A stretch of DNA of 14,238 nt from JAADDG01 sp964450755 (GCA_964450755.1 CAYVDJ010000098.1:1-14238); one strand, 5' to 3'. Counted from the stretch's first letter, positions 1 through 7,699 are shown. The notes: generated by a model from the letters alone, not told the origin. Numbers and translations: made by a program.

Positions 1-2
1 AA

Positions 3-1487
3 AAATATGGTGATAAAATATTTGTGGCAGCCTCTTTGTCGGGATTGCATGTTATAGATATTTCAAATCCGAAAAATCTAAAAGAGATCACCTCTTATGA
101 TACAAAAGATTATACTTTAAATGTAGCAGCAGATAAAAACACGGCTTTTGTTGCAAGTGATTACGGTCTTGAGGTTATAGATATAAATGATACCAAAAAT
201 CCCCGTGAAACAGGAAGCTTTGAAACAAGCGGAGAGAGCTGGACTGTAAAAGTACAGGACAAATACGCCTATGTCATAGGATGGAAATACGGTTTGAAGA
301 TTGTTGATATTTCAGATACAAATTTTCCCAAAATCATCGGTCATTTTAAGACAGATTTTGCTACCGATATCGAGGTGGAAGGAGATTATGCCTATATAAC
401 AAACGATTATGCAGGTCTCTCCATCATAAATATAAAAGATCCAAAAAATCCTTTTTTGGTTTCAAATATACAATCGCCATCTGCCTGGAGTGTAAAAAAA
501 TACAAGGATACGGTATTGGTTGATGACTTGGAAAAAGGATTGTTAGTTATAGATATAAAAAACAAAAAGTCTCCAAAGATTATAGCTTCTGTTTCAATAC
601 AGGAGAAAAAAAGATTTAAAACCAGATATCTTCTTTCACCTTCTTACAATATGGATGATTTTAAACGGGGTATAGAGATCAAAGATAACCTTGTTTATGT
701 GGCAAATGGTAATCGAGGGATAGAGATTATAAATATAAGCAGTATAGAAAACCCTAAATTAGTGGCTAATCTTCCAACTTCAGGAGATGCCGTAGCTTTG
801 AGCATAATAAAAAACTCTTTATATATAGCCGAAAAGGAAAAAGGTGTAGAGGTGGTAGATATCACAAATCCTCTTGCCCCCCAAATAATAAATGATATCA
901 AAACAAACGGTAAAGCTATGGCTTTGGCTTTTTATGATTCTATCATGCTTGTTGCCGATGCCAATATGGGACTTACATCCTTTTCTATATCAGCTCTGTC
1001 AGATTTGGCAAAAGAGGAAAGCAAAGATTTTATTATAGGATACAATACTTTGGGAATAGCGGTAACAGATGATAAAATACTGGTTACTGATGAGAACTCC
1101 GGTTTACAGATATTTAAAATCATAGATGCGGACAAACAGGTTATGATTAAAAAATTTGTCAATTATCTTTATAAAAATATTATGGACAGAGAGCCTGACG
1201 CAAACGGTCTTGATTATTGGAGTAATGAATTTTTCAAAGGGATTGAATCGACTCAAAAAGCTGTAAAATTCTTCTTCCAAAGCGATGAGTTTAAAAACAA
1301 AGAACTAAGCGATGAAGAGTTTATCACAATACTTTATAAAACTATTTTTCAAAGAGAACCGGACGAAGAAGGCAAGAAGTTTTGGCTTCTTAAACTCGGT
1401 GAAAATATCAAAAGGGAAAAAATAATCGATCAGTTTATAAATTCCAAAGAATTTATAAAACTTCTAAAGAGTTTTGGAATAGACTAA
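3..1487 (+). CDS. LVIVD-repeat protein with C-terminal DUF4214 tandem, 5' end cut by the window
   Basis: The frame is open from the first bases of the window (the residues before the in-frame GTG at 24 read YGDKIF and fit the repeat), so the true start lies upstream and the GTG is not the start. Counting from that GTG, residues 1-350 are a chain of about nine beta-propeller-like repeats with the motif G-L-x-(V/I)-(I/V)-D-I-x-(D/N)-P, typical of LVIVD repeats. Residues 378-423 and 433-477 are two DUF4214 units, each with the pattern F-x-x-x-L-Y-K-x-I-x-x-R-E-P-D-x-x-G-x-x-(Y/F)-W and ending S-x-(D/E)-F. LVIVD and DUF4214 domains occur in large secreted or surface proteins of Gram-negative bacteria; a cell-surface or periplasmic place is inferred, since the signal peptide is out of view. 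The stop is followed at once by a hairpin shared with the convergent VWA gene. The precise role is unknown. Confidence 0.88.
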   Translation, partial: KYGDKIFVAASLSGLHVIDISNPKNLKEITSYDTKDYTLNVAADKNTAFVASDYGLEVIDINDTKNPRETGSFETSGESWTVKVQDKYAYVIGWKYGLKIVDISDTNFPKIIGHFKTDFATDIEVEGDYAYITNDYAGLSIINIKDPKNPFLVSNIQSPSAWSVKKYKDTVLVDDLEKGLLVIDIKNKKSPKIIASVSIQEKKRFKTRYLLSPSYNMDDFKRGIEIKDNLVYVANGNRGIEIINISSIENPKLVANLPTSGDAVALSIIKNSLYIAEKEKGVEVVDITNPLAPQIINDIKTNGKAMALAFYDSIMLVADANMGLTSFSISALSDLAKEESKDFIIGYNTLGIAVTDDKILVTDENSGLQIFKIIDADKQVMIKKFVNYLYKNIMDREPDANGLDYWSNEFFKGIESTQKAVKFFFQSDEFKNKELSDEEFITILYKTIFQREPDEEGKKFWLLKLGENIKREKIIDQFINSKEFIKLLKSFGID

Positions 1488-1498
1488 AAAACAGGACA

Positions 1499-1540
1499 TT
1501 TTGGAAACAGTTGAAGCTGAAGCTTCATCTGTTTCCAAAA
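1499..1540. terminator. Bidirectional hairpin between convergent genes
   Basis: A perfect 12-base inverted repeat (1499-1510 and 1529-1540, TTTTGGAAACAG/CTGTTTCCAAAA) encloses a T-T mismatch and a further 6-bp stem TGAAGC/GCTTCA with loop TGAA. It lies 12 bases past the stop of the plus-strand LVIVD gene and 5 bases from the stop of the minus-strand VWA gene. The arms themselves supply the T-rich ends in both directions. The perfect symmetry and position support a two-way intrinsic terminator, although a long U-run beyond the stem is missing. Confidence 0.75.
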
Positions 1541-1544
1541 ACCT

Positions 1545-3012
1545 CTAAAGTCCCGTATCAAAATCAACTATTTCTCCCTCTTTGATCTCCAAATTTTTGG
1601 CTACCGTAAGAGGTTCGCTCATCTCTTTTGCAGTTATTACTACATCATATTTTCCAGAAGATACCGCATAAACTGCCCAGAGAGGAAAATCATTATCCCA
1701 TGGTCTTTTGATATCTAGTAAGGCTTTCTCTTCTCCTTTTGGTATAAGCTGCCAACGATCAACTGTGATATCTTTTGGTTTTTTTATCTTAAAACCTGTT
1801 GCGATATTGATGGTTGTTGTTTTACCATCCTCAACCGTAATATTTGAAAGAAGAGTCATAGATTCTTTCATTATAGCTCTTACATATGTTCCGTAATGAA
1901 CAATAAAACTGTATTTTCCTGCCGGTAAAGGTTTTGTTTTGTAAAAATAGTAGCTATTACCCTTTGCGGTAGTAACTATTTTAAAATTTGGATCATCATC
2001 TTTTTGGATAACCAAAAAATCGGCAGGTATTTTTTTCAAAGCATCGGCAATATTCAAAGCCAAAGCACCAAAAGAGACTTTTGTGGTTTTGCCTCCCTCA
2101 ACCTTGAGTGTTTTTATCAAAACTTCCGAATCTTTTTGATAATTTGTATTTGCATATCCGGCTACGATCTCATATTCTCCCGAAAGCAGAGGATGAAAAG
2201 AACCGCTTTTTGGAGATTTTATCGTTTTTACAATTTTATTGTCTTTTTTACGGATAATTTTTATCGTATTTAAGGTTTGATAACTGTTTTGGGGCATTAA
2301 AATCTCTATCTTTCCAAGTTTGGTAACAGCTTTTTTGGTAACGGTTTTTGCTTTGACAACCTTTTGCGTAACCTCTTTTTTTACGCTTTCAAGTGCCGAT
2401 AAAAGAGTTTTGGCATCTTTTGCGCTGAAATATTTTCCTCCTCCCGCTTTTGAGAGACATTCAAGCTGGGCTTTTTGTTTGTCATTAACCGCAAATCCCA
2501 CAACATGAAGTATAAATTTTATACCGCTGTCTTTTAGTTTTTTGACAACACCGCACGGATCGGTATGACATGTCTCTTCTCCGTCACTTACGAGGATAAT
2601 AGTCGTCTCATTTTCAAAAGATTTCAATTTTTCAGAAACCAAAGAGATAGTATCTGCAATAGGAGTTTTACCTTTTGGAGTTAATTTATCTATTTTGGCT
2701 ATAAGATTTTTTCGATCATCGCTTCCGGGCGGAATAATAATCTCTATATCTTTGCAAATCCCCTTTTCTTCTATGCCCATACACGGCAAGTCCTACTTTT
2801 ACTTCACTTGGCAAATCCGGTACGATTTTGCCCATAACATTTTTTGCCGCCTCTATTTTACTCTCATTCCCGGCTTTTGCCCACATACTTCCGGAAGCAT
2901 CAAATATAAACATTACCTGCGGATAGTTTGTATTTGAAGCATACAAAGAGGTATTATTTACAAAGAAAACCAACAGTACAAAAAGAAACGAACGAACAAC
3001 AAACGAAAACAT
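1545..3012 (-). pseudogene. Exported von Willebrand factor A (VWA) domain protein, broken by a one-base frameshift
   Basis: Two overlapping minus-strand frames are halves of one protein. The 5' half (3012 down to 2716) has a signal peptide (MFSFVVRSFLFVLLVFFVNN, cleaved near LYAS) and then the VWA MIDAS motif DASGSMW, up to VGLAVYGHRRKGD. The 3' half (entering near 2757, ending 1545) continues with CKDIEIIIPP, the MIDAS threonine in KGKTPIADT, the ILVSDGEET strand, a Lys/Val linker and two or more beta-sandwich-like segments. YGHRRKGDC-DIE is the continuous family pattern, so the halves join with one extra base. Removing one base makes 1545-3012 exactly 489 codons (488 residues). I prefer ATG at 3012 over ATG at 3027: AGGGAG sits 5 bases before 3012, and the 3027 codon overlaps that ribosome site. 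VWA proteins of this type bind divalent metal and mediate protein contacts in the periplasm or envelope. Decay, sequencing error and recoding cannot be separated here; the undamaged reading of both halves argues for a very recent event or an error. Confidence 0.85.
2756..2767 (-). other. Frameshift site in the VWA gene
   Basis: On the minus strand the sequence AAAAGGGGATTTGC carries the shift. Dropping one T from GATTTGC restores ...RRKGDCKDIE..., the family-like reading. Dropping one A or G from the preceding runs would also restore the frame but gives KGICKDIE. All three candidate tracts are short (A4, G4, T3). Confidence 0.8.
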
Positions 3013-3108
3013 CTTATCTCCCTTCATGATTTAATTTTTTAAAGTTATTCTTTAATAATTTATTTTAACTGATATCATCTTACAAATCTTTGAAATAGTT
3101 TAAATTAC

Positions 3109-4302
3109 TCAATTTTTCAGGCTTTTTCCAAAAAATAGAACATTAAAATATTTTACACCCCACCATCCGAACAAAAACAACCATAATGTTATACTTATAT
3201 CAAAAAACGGGCTTGTTTTTCCAAAATATGCCGCTATCGAAAATATTATCCTTCCTAAAACAACGATTTGAGTAAAATAAAATATATATTTGGTTACTCT
3301 ATCGACCTTTAAAATATTTCCGGAATGTCCTATTGTAACTCTTGTACCAAAACCTATAAGCAAAGTTGTAAGATAACCAAGAGAGAGCAGATGCAATGGC
3401 AAAGCAAAAAGGTATATCCCAAACCACTCTTTAAAAAATTCGGCAAAACTTCCCACTGCCAGTGCCAGAGGAAGCCAAAATACCGAAATATGAAGAATCC
3501 ATAAAAGGGGTTCTTTATTTGGAAAAGGAAGTTTCCATCTGATTATCTCTTTTGCAATAATAATTGCAGCCGTCAAATCCACCGCAAAAACAGCTTTTGG
3601 ATATAAACCTTCCAAAAATGAGTGAGCCAAAAAAAGGATAAAAACAAAAGGCAGCAGTTTCATGTCTTTTTGAATTATCCTGTGGCTGAAAAAAGGAATC
3701 ATCCTTGCAGATACGCTAAAAGCCAAAAATATAAGATACAGATATATTCCAAAATCAACAGCTGTTTTATGATAAACAAAAGCTGAATTTCCCTTAGAAA
3801 CAGTGGAGAGTAAAAAAACGATATTTGAAAAAAGTCCCATTCCAAATGCTGTTATGATCCAGTATTGATCATATTTTGGAAGAGTTGCTTTTTGATAGAT
3901 TTTATAAAATATGGAGATAGAGATCACCTGAGCAAAAATCATAAAAAGAGATGAAATGATAAAAGCCTCTTTGATAAAAAGTACACCCAAAAATGCTACC
4001 GCCGAAGCAAAACTGAAAGTAAAAACGATCAAATACTTTCTTTTCTCTATCGCTTCAACACCGCTGAATCTTGGAAAAGTCGTAAACAAAAATCCCAAAA
4101 AGAAATTTGTAAATATCAAAAATATCATTGAATAGGCATGAAAAAGATTATGCTCTATAGAAATATCAATACTACCTCTGTAAATACCTGTAAACAATAC
4201 CATAAAAATCAAAGCATTGATAAAACCGAGTCCAAAAAACGGTTGATGAGGCTGAGACAGGAAATAAGAAAATTTTGAACTTTTTTTAGTTTGAAATTGC
4301 AT
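3109..4302 (-). CDS. NnrS family membrane protein
   Basis: The 397-residue protein is almost entirely hydrophobic, with about twelve predicted membrane helices. It has NnrS landmarks: an N-terminal QPHQPFF before helix 1, HNLFHAYSMIF at residues 51-61, and GFLFTTFPRFSG at 70-81, the counterpart of the family's G-F-L-x-T-A-x-P-x-W-x-G. Further histidines occur in MIPFFSHR and TIGHSGN. NnrS proteins are haem- and copper-containing inner-membrane proteins linked to nitric oxide stress and denitrification in other bacteria. No nitrogen-oxide gene is seen nearby, so the role here is only inferred from the family. The ATG at 4302 follows AAAGGG with 5 bases between, and an extended -10 sits 32 bases upstream. 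The gene is monocistronic as far as can be seen; the VWA gene downstream on the same strand is 97 bases away. Confidence 0.85.
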   Translation of the reverse strand: MQFQTKKSSKFSYFLSQPHQPFFGLGFINALIFMVLFTGIYRGSIDISIEHNLFHAYSMIFLIFTNFFLGFLFTTFPRFSGVEAIEKRKYLIVFTFSFASAVAFLGVLFIKEAFIISSLFMIFAQVISISIFYKIYQKATLPKYDQYWIITAFGMGLFSNIVFLLSTVSKGNSAFVYHKTAVDFGIYLYLIFLAFSVSARMIPFFSHRIIQKDMKLLPFVFILFLAHSFLEGLYPKAVFAVDLTAAIIIAKEIIRWKLPFPNKEPLLWILHISVFWLPLALAVGSFAEFFKEWFGIYLFALPLHLLSLGYLTTLLIGFGTRVTIGHSGNILKVDRVTKYIFYFTQIVVLGRIIFSIAAYFGKTSPFFDISITLWLFLFGWWGVKYFNVLFFGKSLKN

Positions 4303-4333
4303 AAAAACCCTTTATTATTACATTTTGGCACCG

Positions 4334-4342
4334 ATTATAGCA
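4334..4342 (-). promoter_or_regulatory. Extended -10 promoter of the NnrS gene
   Basis: On the minus strand the sequence reads TGCTATAAT, a perfect extended -10 (TGnTATAAT), preceded by a T-run and no clear -35. The expected start of transcription near 4327 gives a leader of about 25 bases with the AAAGGG ribosome site inside it. It begins 7 bases past the stop of the DUF4214 remnant. Confidence 0.62.
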
Positions 4343-4348
4343 AAAAAA

Positions 4349-4519
4349 TCACTCAATAGAGTATTTCAAACAGAGATCTTTGAACTCTTTTGATGCCAAA
4401 AATTGATCTATCAAATCCTTTCTGTCTGACTGGTGGGTGTGCAGTTTGTCAAGCCAGAAATTCATACCTTCACTATCGGGTTCTCTTCCCCTAATCGACA
4501 TATAGGTTATAGAGAGAAA
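4349..4519 (-). pseudogene. 3' remnant of a DUF4214-domain gene
   Basis: Within the 406-base gap between the NnrS and GlsB-like genes, the minus strand encodes 56 residues and a TGA stop that form nearly one whole DUF4214 unit. FLSITYMSIRGREPD aligns position by position with FVNYLYKNIMDREPD of the first gene in the window. GMNFWLDKL and DLIDQFLASKEF then match GKKFWLLKL and KIIDQFINSKEF. No start codon with a ribosome site precedes it: the first ATG (4499-4501) falls inside the domain, and the frame is closed by TGA at 4541-4543 in AT-rich DNA. It is therefore best read as the tail left after deletion of a larger DUF4214 protein gene. A short 50-residue product from the internal ATG is possible but has no visible ribosome site. 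Confidence 0.72.
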
Positions 4520-4673
4520 AGAATAATAATATTTTAACTTTCATAATAACTATTTTCCTAAAGCGATTTTTCCAATTATATCATTTTTTTATAAACAGTA
4601 TAAAAAAAATATTAGTTAAACTTATTTTAAAAATAATGTTTGAAAAGTTATATATTATTAACTTATTTAATAT

Positions 4674-4679
4674 TATAAT
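4674..4679 (+). promoter_or_regulatory. Possible -10 of the GlsB-like operon
   Basis: A perfect TATAAT lies 30 bases before the ATG at 4709, in a very AT-rich stretch (about 4540-4690) that otherwise holds no gene. No good -35 is found 16-18 bases upstream. A small palindrome AACTT-TAT-AAGTT (4680-4692) sits in the predicted leader. Confidence 0.4.
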
Positions 4680-4708
4680 AACTTTATAAGTTTTATAAGG
4701 AGGAGAAG

Positions 4709-4963
4709 ATGACTTTGGAAGCTTTGCTTATCTTTTTAGCTATAGGTGCTGTTGCAGGATGGCTTGCGGGACTGCTCATGAGAGGAGGAGGATTTGGACT
4801 GCTTGGCAATATTTTGGTAGGTATAGTCGGAGCAGTAATAGGGGGTTATCTGTTTGGTCTTTTTAATATCCAGGTAGTAAACGGTCTGATAGGTTCGATA
4901 ATTACCGCTTTTGTAGGTGCCGTAGTTTTACTGTTTATTATCGGCTTAATAAAAAGATTATAA
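4709..4963 (+). CDS. GlsB/YeaQ/YmgE family stress-response membrane protein
   Basis: This 84-residue protein has three hydrophobic helices and the family hallmark: a glycine-rich loop MRGGGFGLLGNILVGIVGAV-(I)-GG after the first helix (GWLAGLLM). Length and pattern match the transglycosylase-associated/GlsB family, small inner-membrane proteins induced by stress or stationary phase in other bacteria; the molecular function is not established. The start is fixed by a strong AAGGAGGAG placed 3-7 bases before the ATG. It is followed after 32 bases by a second small membrane protein gene with its own strong ribosome site, and the two share a downstream terminator, so they form one operon. Confidence 0.88.
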   Translation: MTLEALLIFLAIGAVAGWLAGLLMRGGGFGLLGNILVGIVGAVIGGYLFGLFNIQVVNGLIGSIITAFVGAVVLLFIIGLIKRL

Positions 4964-4995
4964 AAAATTTATAAAAAATCAAAAGGAGGTTTCTT

Positions 4996-5172
4996 ATGAA
5001 AACCAACGCACCACAACTTGTAACATGGTGGATTGCATTGATCCTCGGTGTACTCGGTATCGTAACACAACTTAAAATAGTTGCCATACCTGCTCTTGCA
5101 GGGTATGGATTTTGGCTTGTAACAATTGCCTTTGTTGTATTGATTCTTGCCACTATATTAAAAGGGCTATAA
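4996..5172 (+). CDS. Small 58-residue hydrophobic membrane protein
   Basis: The ATG at 4996 follows AAAAGGAGGT, an almost perfect Shine-Dalgarno, with 5 bases between, and the frame ends with TAA at 5170. The product begins MKTNAPQLVTWWIALILGVL, has a second helix from PALAGYGFW through VVLILATIL, and ends KGL. Two membrane helices with short polar ends are predicted. I do not recognise a named family. Its strong ribosome site, a coding frame free of odd features, cotranscription with the GlsB-like gene and the terminator 8 bases after the stop all argue that it is a real gene. A membrane-stress or envelope role is only guilt by association. Confidence 0.82.
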   Translation: MKTNAPQLVTWWIALILGVLGIVTQLKIVAIPALAGYGFWLVTIAFVVLILATILKGL

Positions 5173-5179
5173 AGTGTAG

Positions 5180-5205
5180 GGTGCAACATAAAGTTGCACC
5201 TTTTT
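5180..5205 (+). terminator. Rho-independent terminator of the small membrane protein operon
   Basis: A perfect 8-bp stem GGTGCAAC/GTTGCACC with loop ATAAA is followed directly by five T residues. It begins 8 bases after the stop of the 58-residue protein gene. The convergent permease gene ends in the T-run (its TAA is at 5204-5206), so the stem may also stop transcription coming from that operon. Confidence 0.88.
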
Positions 5206-5983
5206 AAGGATTTACAAAAAAAGAGGCAAAAAACAATACAGAAGCAGTCAATATGATAGCAGGAGTGGCTGAAATATCCAGGAGGTAGGAAATATAAAGT
5301 CCGCTTATGCAGAATATAAAACTCAAAATTGAAGAGACAATCATCATCATTTGCAAATTTTTAGTAAATTTTTCTGCTATAAAAGGCGGGATTGTAAAAA
5401 GAGCTATTACCAAAATGAGTCCTATCGATCTGACGCTCATCACCACTGTCAAAGCAATAAGAATCAGTAAAAGAGTATATAGAAGTTTTACCCTGACTCC
5501 TCTAAGTTCAGCAAAATCCGCATCATAAGAGATGGCAAGGATTTGATTGTATAAAACAAGAGTACTGACAATAAGCAAAAAATCAACCCCTGCCATAAAA
5601 TAGAGGTCTTCATTTGGTACCATTAAAATATTTCCAAAGAGGTAACTCATCAAATCTGCATTATATCCAGGAGCCAAATTTGTAAAAATGATACCGATAC
5701 TCATACCAACTGCCCAGATAACACCGATCAAAGTATCTTTTCTGTTTTTATATCTAAAAGAGATAAATGAAAGAAGTATCGCCAAAAATAAAGCCGCCAA
5801 AGTTGCGCCCAAAAGTATAGATATACCAAAATAGACAGCCATCCCGATACCGGCATAACTTCCGTGTGCTATACTTGCGGCAAGATAGTTAAAACGGTTT
5901 ATCAAAACAAAACTTCCTATAATACCGACAGCTATGGAAATAAATAAAGAGGCTATTAGGGCGTTTTGCATAAGATCAAACAT
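5204..5983 (-). CDS. znuB: Metal ABC transporter permease, ZnuB type (ABC-3 family)
   Basis: The 259-residue protein has about eight membrane helices and the conserved ABC-3 features. These include VLINRFNYLAASIAHGSYAGIG (residues about 26-47, the R-x-x-Y/L-x-x-x-x-x-(S/A)-H segment), FRYKNRKDTLIGVIWAVGMS, and AELRGVRVKLLYTLLLILIALTVV, the cytoplasmic coupling segment. It forms the membrane channel of a zinc or manganese importer with the ATPase encoded just upstream. Its ATG at 5983 lies inside the end of the ATPase gene (8-base overlap) and is preceded by AGAGGT. It is the last gene of the operon and ends at the shared hairpin. Zn versus Mn or Fe specificity cannot be told from the permease alone. 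Confidence 0.87.
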   Translation of the reverse strand: MFDLMQNALIASLFISIAVGIIGSFVLINRFNYLAASIAHGSYAGIGMAVYFGISILLGATLAALFLAILLSFISFRYKNRKDTLIGVIWAVGMSIGIIFTNLAPGYNADLMSYLFGNILMVPNEDLYFMAGVDFLLIVSTLVLYNQILAISYDADFAELRGVRVKLLYTLLLILIALTVVMSVRSIGLILVIALFTIPPFIAEKFTKNLQMMMIVSSILSFIFCISGLYISYLLDISATPAIILTASVLFFASFFVNP

Positions 5984-6713
5984 TTTTCATACCTCTTTGA
6001 AACATTTTCATATATTCCAAAAGTTCAACCTCGCAAAAATGCTCATTTCTGTTTTTGATAACGGTATCTATATTTTCATGAATAAAGAGGTTTTTGTTTA
6101 CATAAACAACTTTGTCTATCTGCTCAAAAAGGATATTGATATCATGGGAAATAACAATTTTTGTAATATGCAGTTTGTTTAATATCTCATATATCTCTTT
6201 TTGTCCTTTCGGATCCACAGAAGCGGTAGGTTCATCCAAAATAAGAATTTCAGGTTCACAGGAGAGCGCACGGGCTATCAAAACTCTCTGTCTTTGACCT
6301 CCCGAAAGCTCTCCTATCTTTTTATCCTTGAACTCTTCCATTTTTACTTTTGTTAGATTTAAAAGCGCTCTTTTTTTATCATCTTTGGAATAAAACAGTT
6401 TGTTTTTTGAGAGTCTTCCCTGCAAAACAACATCCATTGCCGTTAAGGGAATATCAATGTTAAAATTGATATTTTGGGGAATATAACTTATTATCTGACG
6501 ATTTAGCTGTGGTTTTTTGCCCAATATCAAAACCTCGCCTTTTGTAGGTTTTAAAAATCCCAGTATTATTTTTGCAAGAGTTGTTTTACCACCTCCGTTT
6601 GGTCCTATCAGAGCTACATACTCATTCTTTTTTATATCAAGACTGATATTTTCAAGAACATATTTTTTATAATATTTATAATAAAGATTTCTTATACTAA
6701 TAGCTGTTTTCAA
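5976..6713 (-). CDS. znuC: Metal ABC transporter ATP-binding protein, ZnuC type
   Basis: This 245-residue ABC ATPase has all its motifs: Walker A GPNGGGKTT (residues 37-45), Q-loop IPQ (78-80), signature LSGGQRQR (136-143), Walker B ILILDEP (156-162), D-loop SVD and H-loop ISHD (188-191). It powers the ABC-3 permease encoded next to it. The chosen start is TTG at 6713, which overlaps the end of the binding-protein gene by 17 bases. No better start or ribosome site close by is seen (AAAGGA is about 13 bases away), so translation is probably coupled to the upstream gene. The tail after residue 220 (NEHFCEVELLEYM) is short and unremarkable. Confidence 0.9.
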   Translation of the reverse strand: MKTAISIRNLYYKYYKKYVLENISLDIKKNEYVALIGPNGGGKTTLAKIILGFLKPTKGEVLILGKKPQLNRQIISYIPQNINFNIDIPLTAMDVVLQGRLSKNKLFYSKDDKKRALLNLTKVKMEEFKDKKIGELSGGQRQRVLIARALSCEPEILILDEPTASVDPKGQKEIYEILNKLHITKIVISHDINILFEQIDKVVYVNKNLFIHENIDTVIKNRNEHFCEVELLEYMKMFQRGMKNV

Positions 6714-7524
6714 AAGCTTTTGCTATCCTTTTTATATTTTTATCCCAGTCATACGCCAGAGGATCGACGATTATAACTTCACCTTTTATCTGTTTGGCTA
6801 TGTATTTGGCACTTTTGTGAGAAAACTGCGGTTCTACAAATACCTTTTTTATACCTCTTTTTTTGGCAAATTCGATAATTTTTTGAATGTATTTCAAAGT
6901 TGGCTCTTTCCCCTCTTTTTCGATGGCAATCTGTTTTAAGCCGTAGGCTCTTGCAAAATATCCAAAAGAGGGATGAAAAACTATAAATTCTTTCTGTTTT
7001 ATATCCTTGCTTTTCTCTAAAAGTTCCGCATCCAAAGATGCAGTTTGTGAAACAAACTTTTGATAATTTTTAATATATTTTGAAGCATTGGCAGGATCGA
7101 TTTTTGACAGAGTCTCTGCAATCGCTCTTGCCTGTAATATTACCAAAGGAGGTGAAAGCCAGATATGAGGATCCAAACCTGTATGTTTTTCTTCTTCATC
7201 CTGCATAGGAACTCTTTTTATATATTTGCCGCTGTCAACAATTTTTAAAGAGGGATTGACACTTTGAAACCTCTCAAGCCATGCTTTTTCAAAAGGAACG
7301 CCAATGGCAAAATAAACTTTTGTATCTTTTAAAGCCTTAAGCTGACTTGGCTTTACACTGTAAGTAGCAGGAGATGCTCCGGGTTTTACCATTACTTCAA
7401 CATCTGCCAAATCACCTGCAATTTTTTTGACAAAAAATTCCTGAGGCAAAATAGAAACAGCAATTTTTATATCAGCATATAGGATAGCTGCTACCGAAAA
7501 TATTAAAATAATTATCTTTTTCAC
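6697..7524 (-). CDS. znuA: Zinc/manganese ABC transporter substrate-binding protein, ZnuA type
   Basis: This 275-residue periplasmic protein of the TroA/ZnuA (cluster A-I) family starts with a signal peptide (VKKIIILIFSVAAILYA, cut before DIKIAVS). Family segments in order are VEVMVKPGASPATY, GLDPHIWLSPP, FHPSFGYFARAYGL, EGKEPT, VFVEPQFSHKSAKYIA and VDPLAYDW. Likely metal ligands are His near 120 (DPHIW), His near 184 (FHPS) and Asp near 254 (VDPLA). The first family histidine, normally in P-H-x-Y, is Ala here (SPATY). A His-rich loop is nearly absent (only EEEKHTGL). I chose GTG at 7524 over TTG at 7527 because AGGAG then lies 7 rather than 4 bases upstream. It is the first gene of the operon, and its end overlaps the ATPase start by 17 bases. 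Confidence 0.88.
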   Translation of the reverse strand: MKKIIILIFSVAAILYADIKIAVSILPQEFFVKKIAGDLADVEVMVKPGASPATYSVKPSQLKALKDTKVYFAIGVPFEKAWLERFQSVNPSLKIVDSGKYIKRVPMQDEEEKHTGLDPHIWLSPPLVILQARAIAETLSKIDPANASKYIKNYQKFVSQTASLDAELLEKSKDIKQKEFIVFHPSFGYFARAYGLKQIAIEKEGKEPTLKYIQKIIEFAKKRGIKKVFVEPQFSHKSAKYIAKQIKGEVIIVDPLAYDWDKNIKRIAKAFENSY

Positions 7525-7573
7525 CAAAATTCTCCTTTTCTAAAACTCATAGAGATATTTTATCATTTTTCTT

Positions 7574-7590
7574 TATAATTTTTAATTATA
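7574..7590. promoter_or_regulatory. AT palindrome upstream of the metal importer, possible Fur/Zur-type operator
   Basis: TATAATT-TTT-AATTATA is a perfect 7-3-7 dyad 50 bases before the znuA-like start and contains -10-like elements on both strands. Metal-uptake operons are usually repressed by Fur-family regulators that bind AT-rich dyads, so this is a candidate. In DNA this AT-rich it could arise by chance. The rest of the 229-base divergent region (7525-7753) holds no gene. Confidence 0.28.
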
Positions 7591-7699
7591 TAAAACCATA
7601 ATGCTTCCCTTTAAATTTTTTTTATTTTAACACATTAGCACAAAAAACCAAAAGTTCAGAAGTTTTAGAAGTGTGATTTAAAAAGGAGCATGAAGATTT

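Noticed and set aside
24..26. GTG as true start of the LVIVD-repeat gene
   Set aside because: The frame is open to the first bases and the residues before it continue the repeat, so the gene simply enters from outside the window.
2756..2767. Phase-variable homopolymer tract
   Set aside because: The tracts are only A4, G4 and T3, too short for the slipped-strand switching known for long poly-G tracts in Campylobacterota.
2716..2789. Programmed +1 frameshifting in the VWA gene
   Set aside because: No rare or stop codon pause, slippery heptamer or nearby structured element is evident at GGG-GAT-TTG; a simple one-base insertion explains the data.
4680..4692. AACTT-TAT-AAGTT palindrome as an operator of the GlsB-like operon
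   Set aside because: A 5-bp AT dyad in DNA of this composition is expected by chance and has no second copy.
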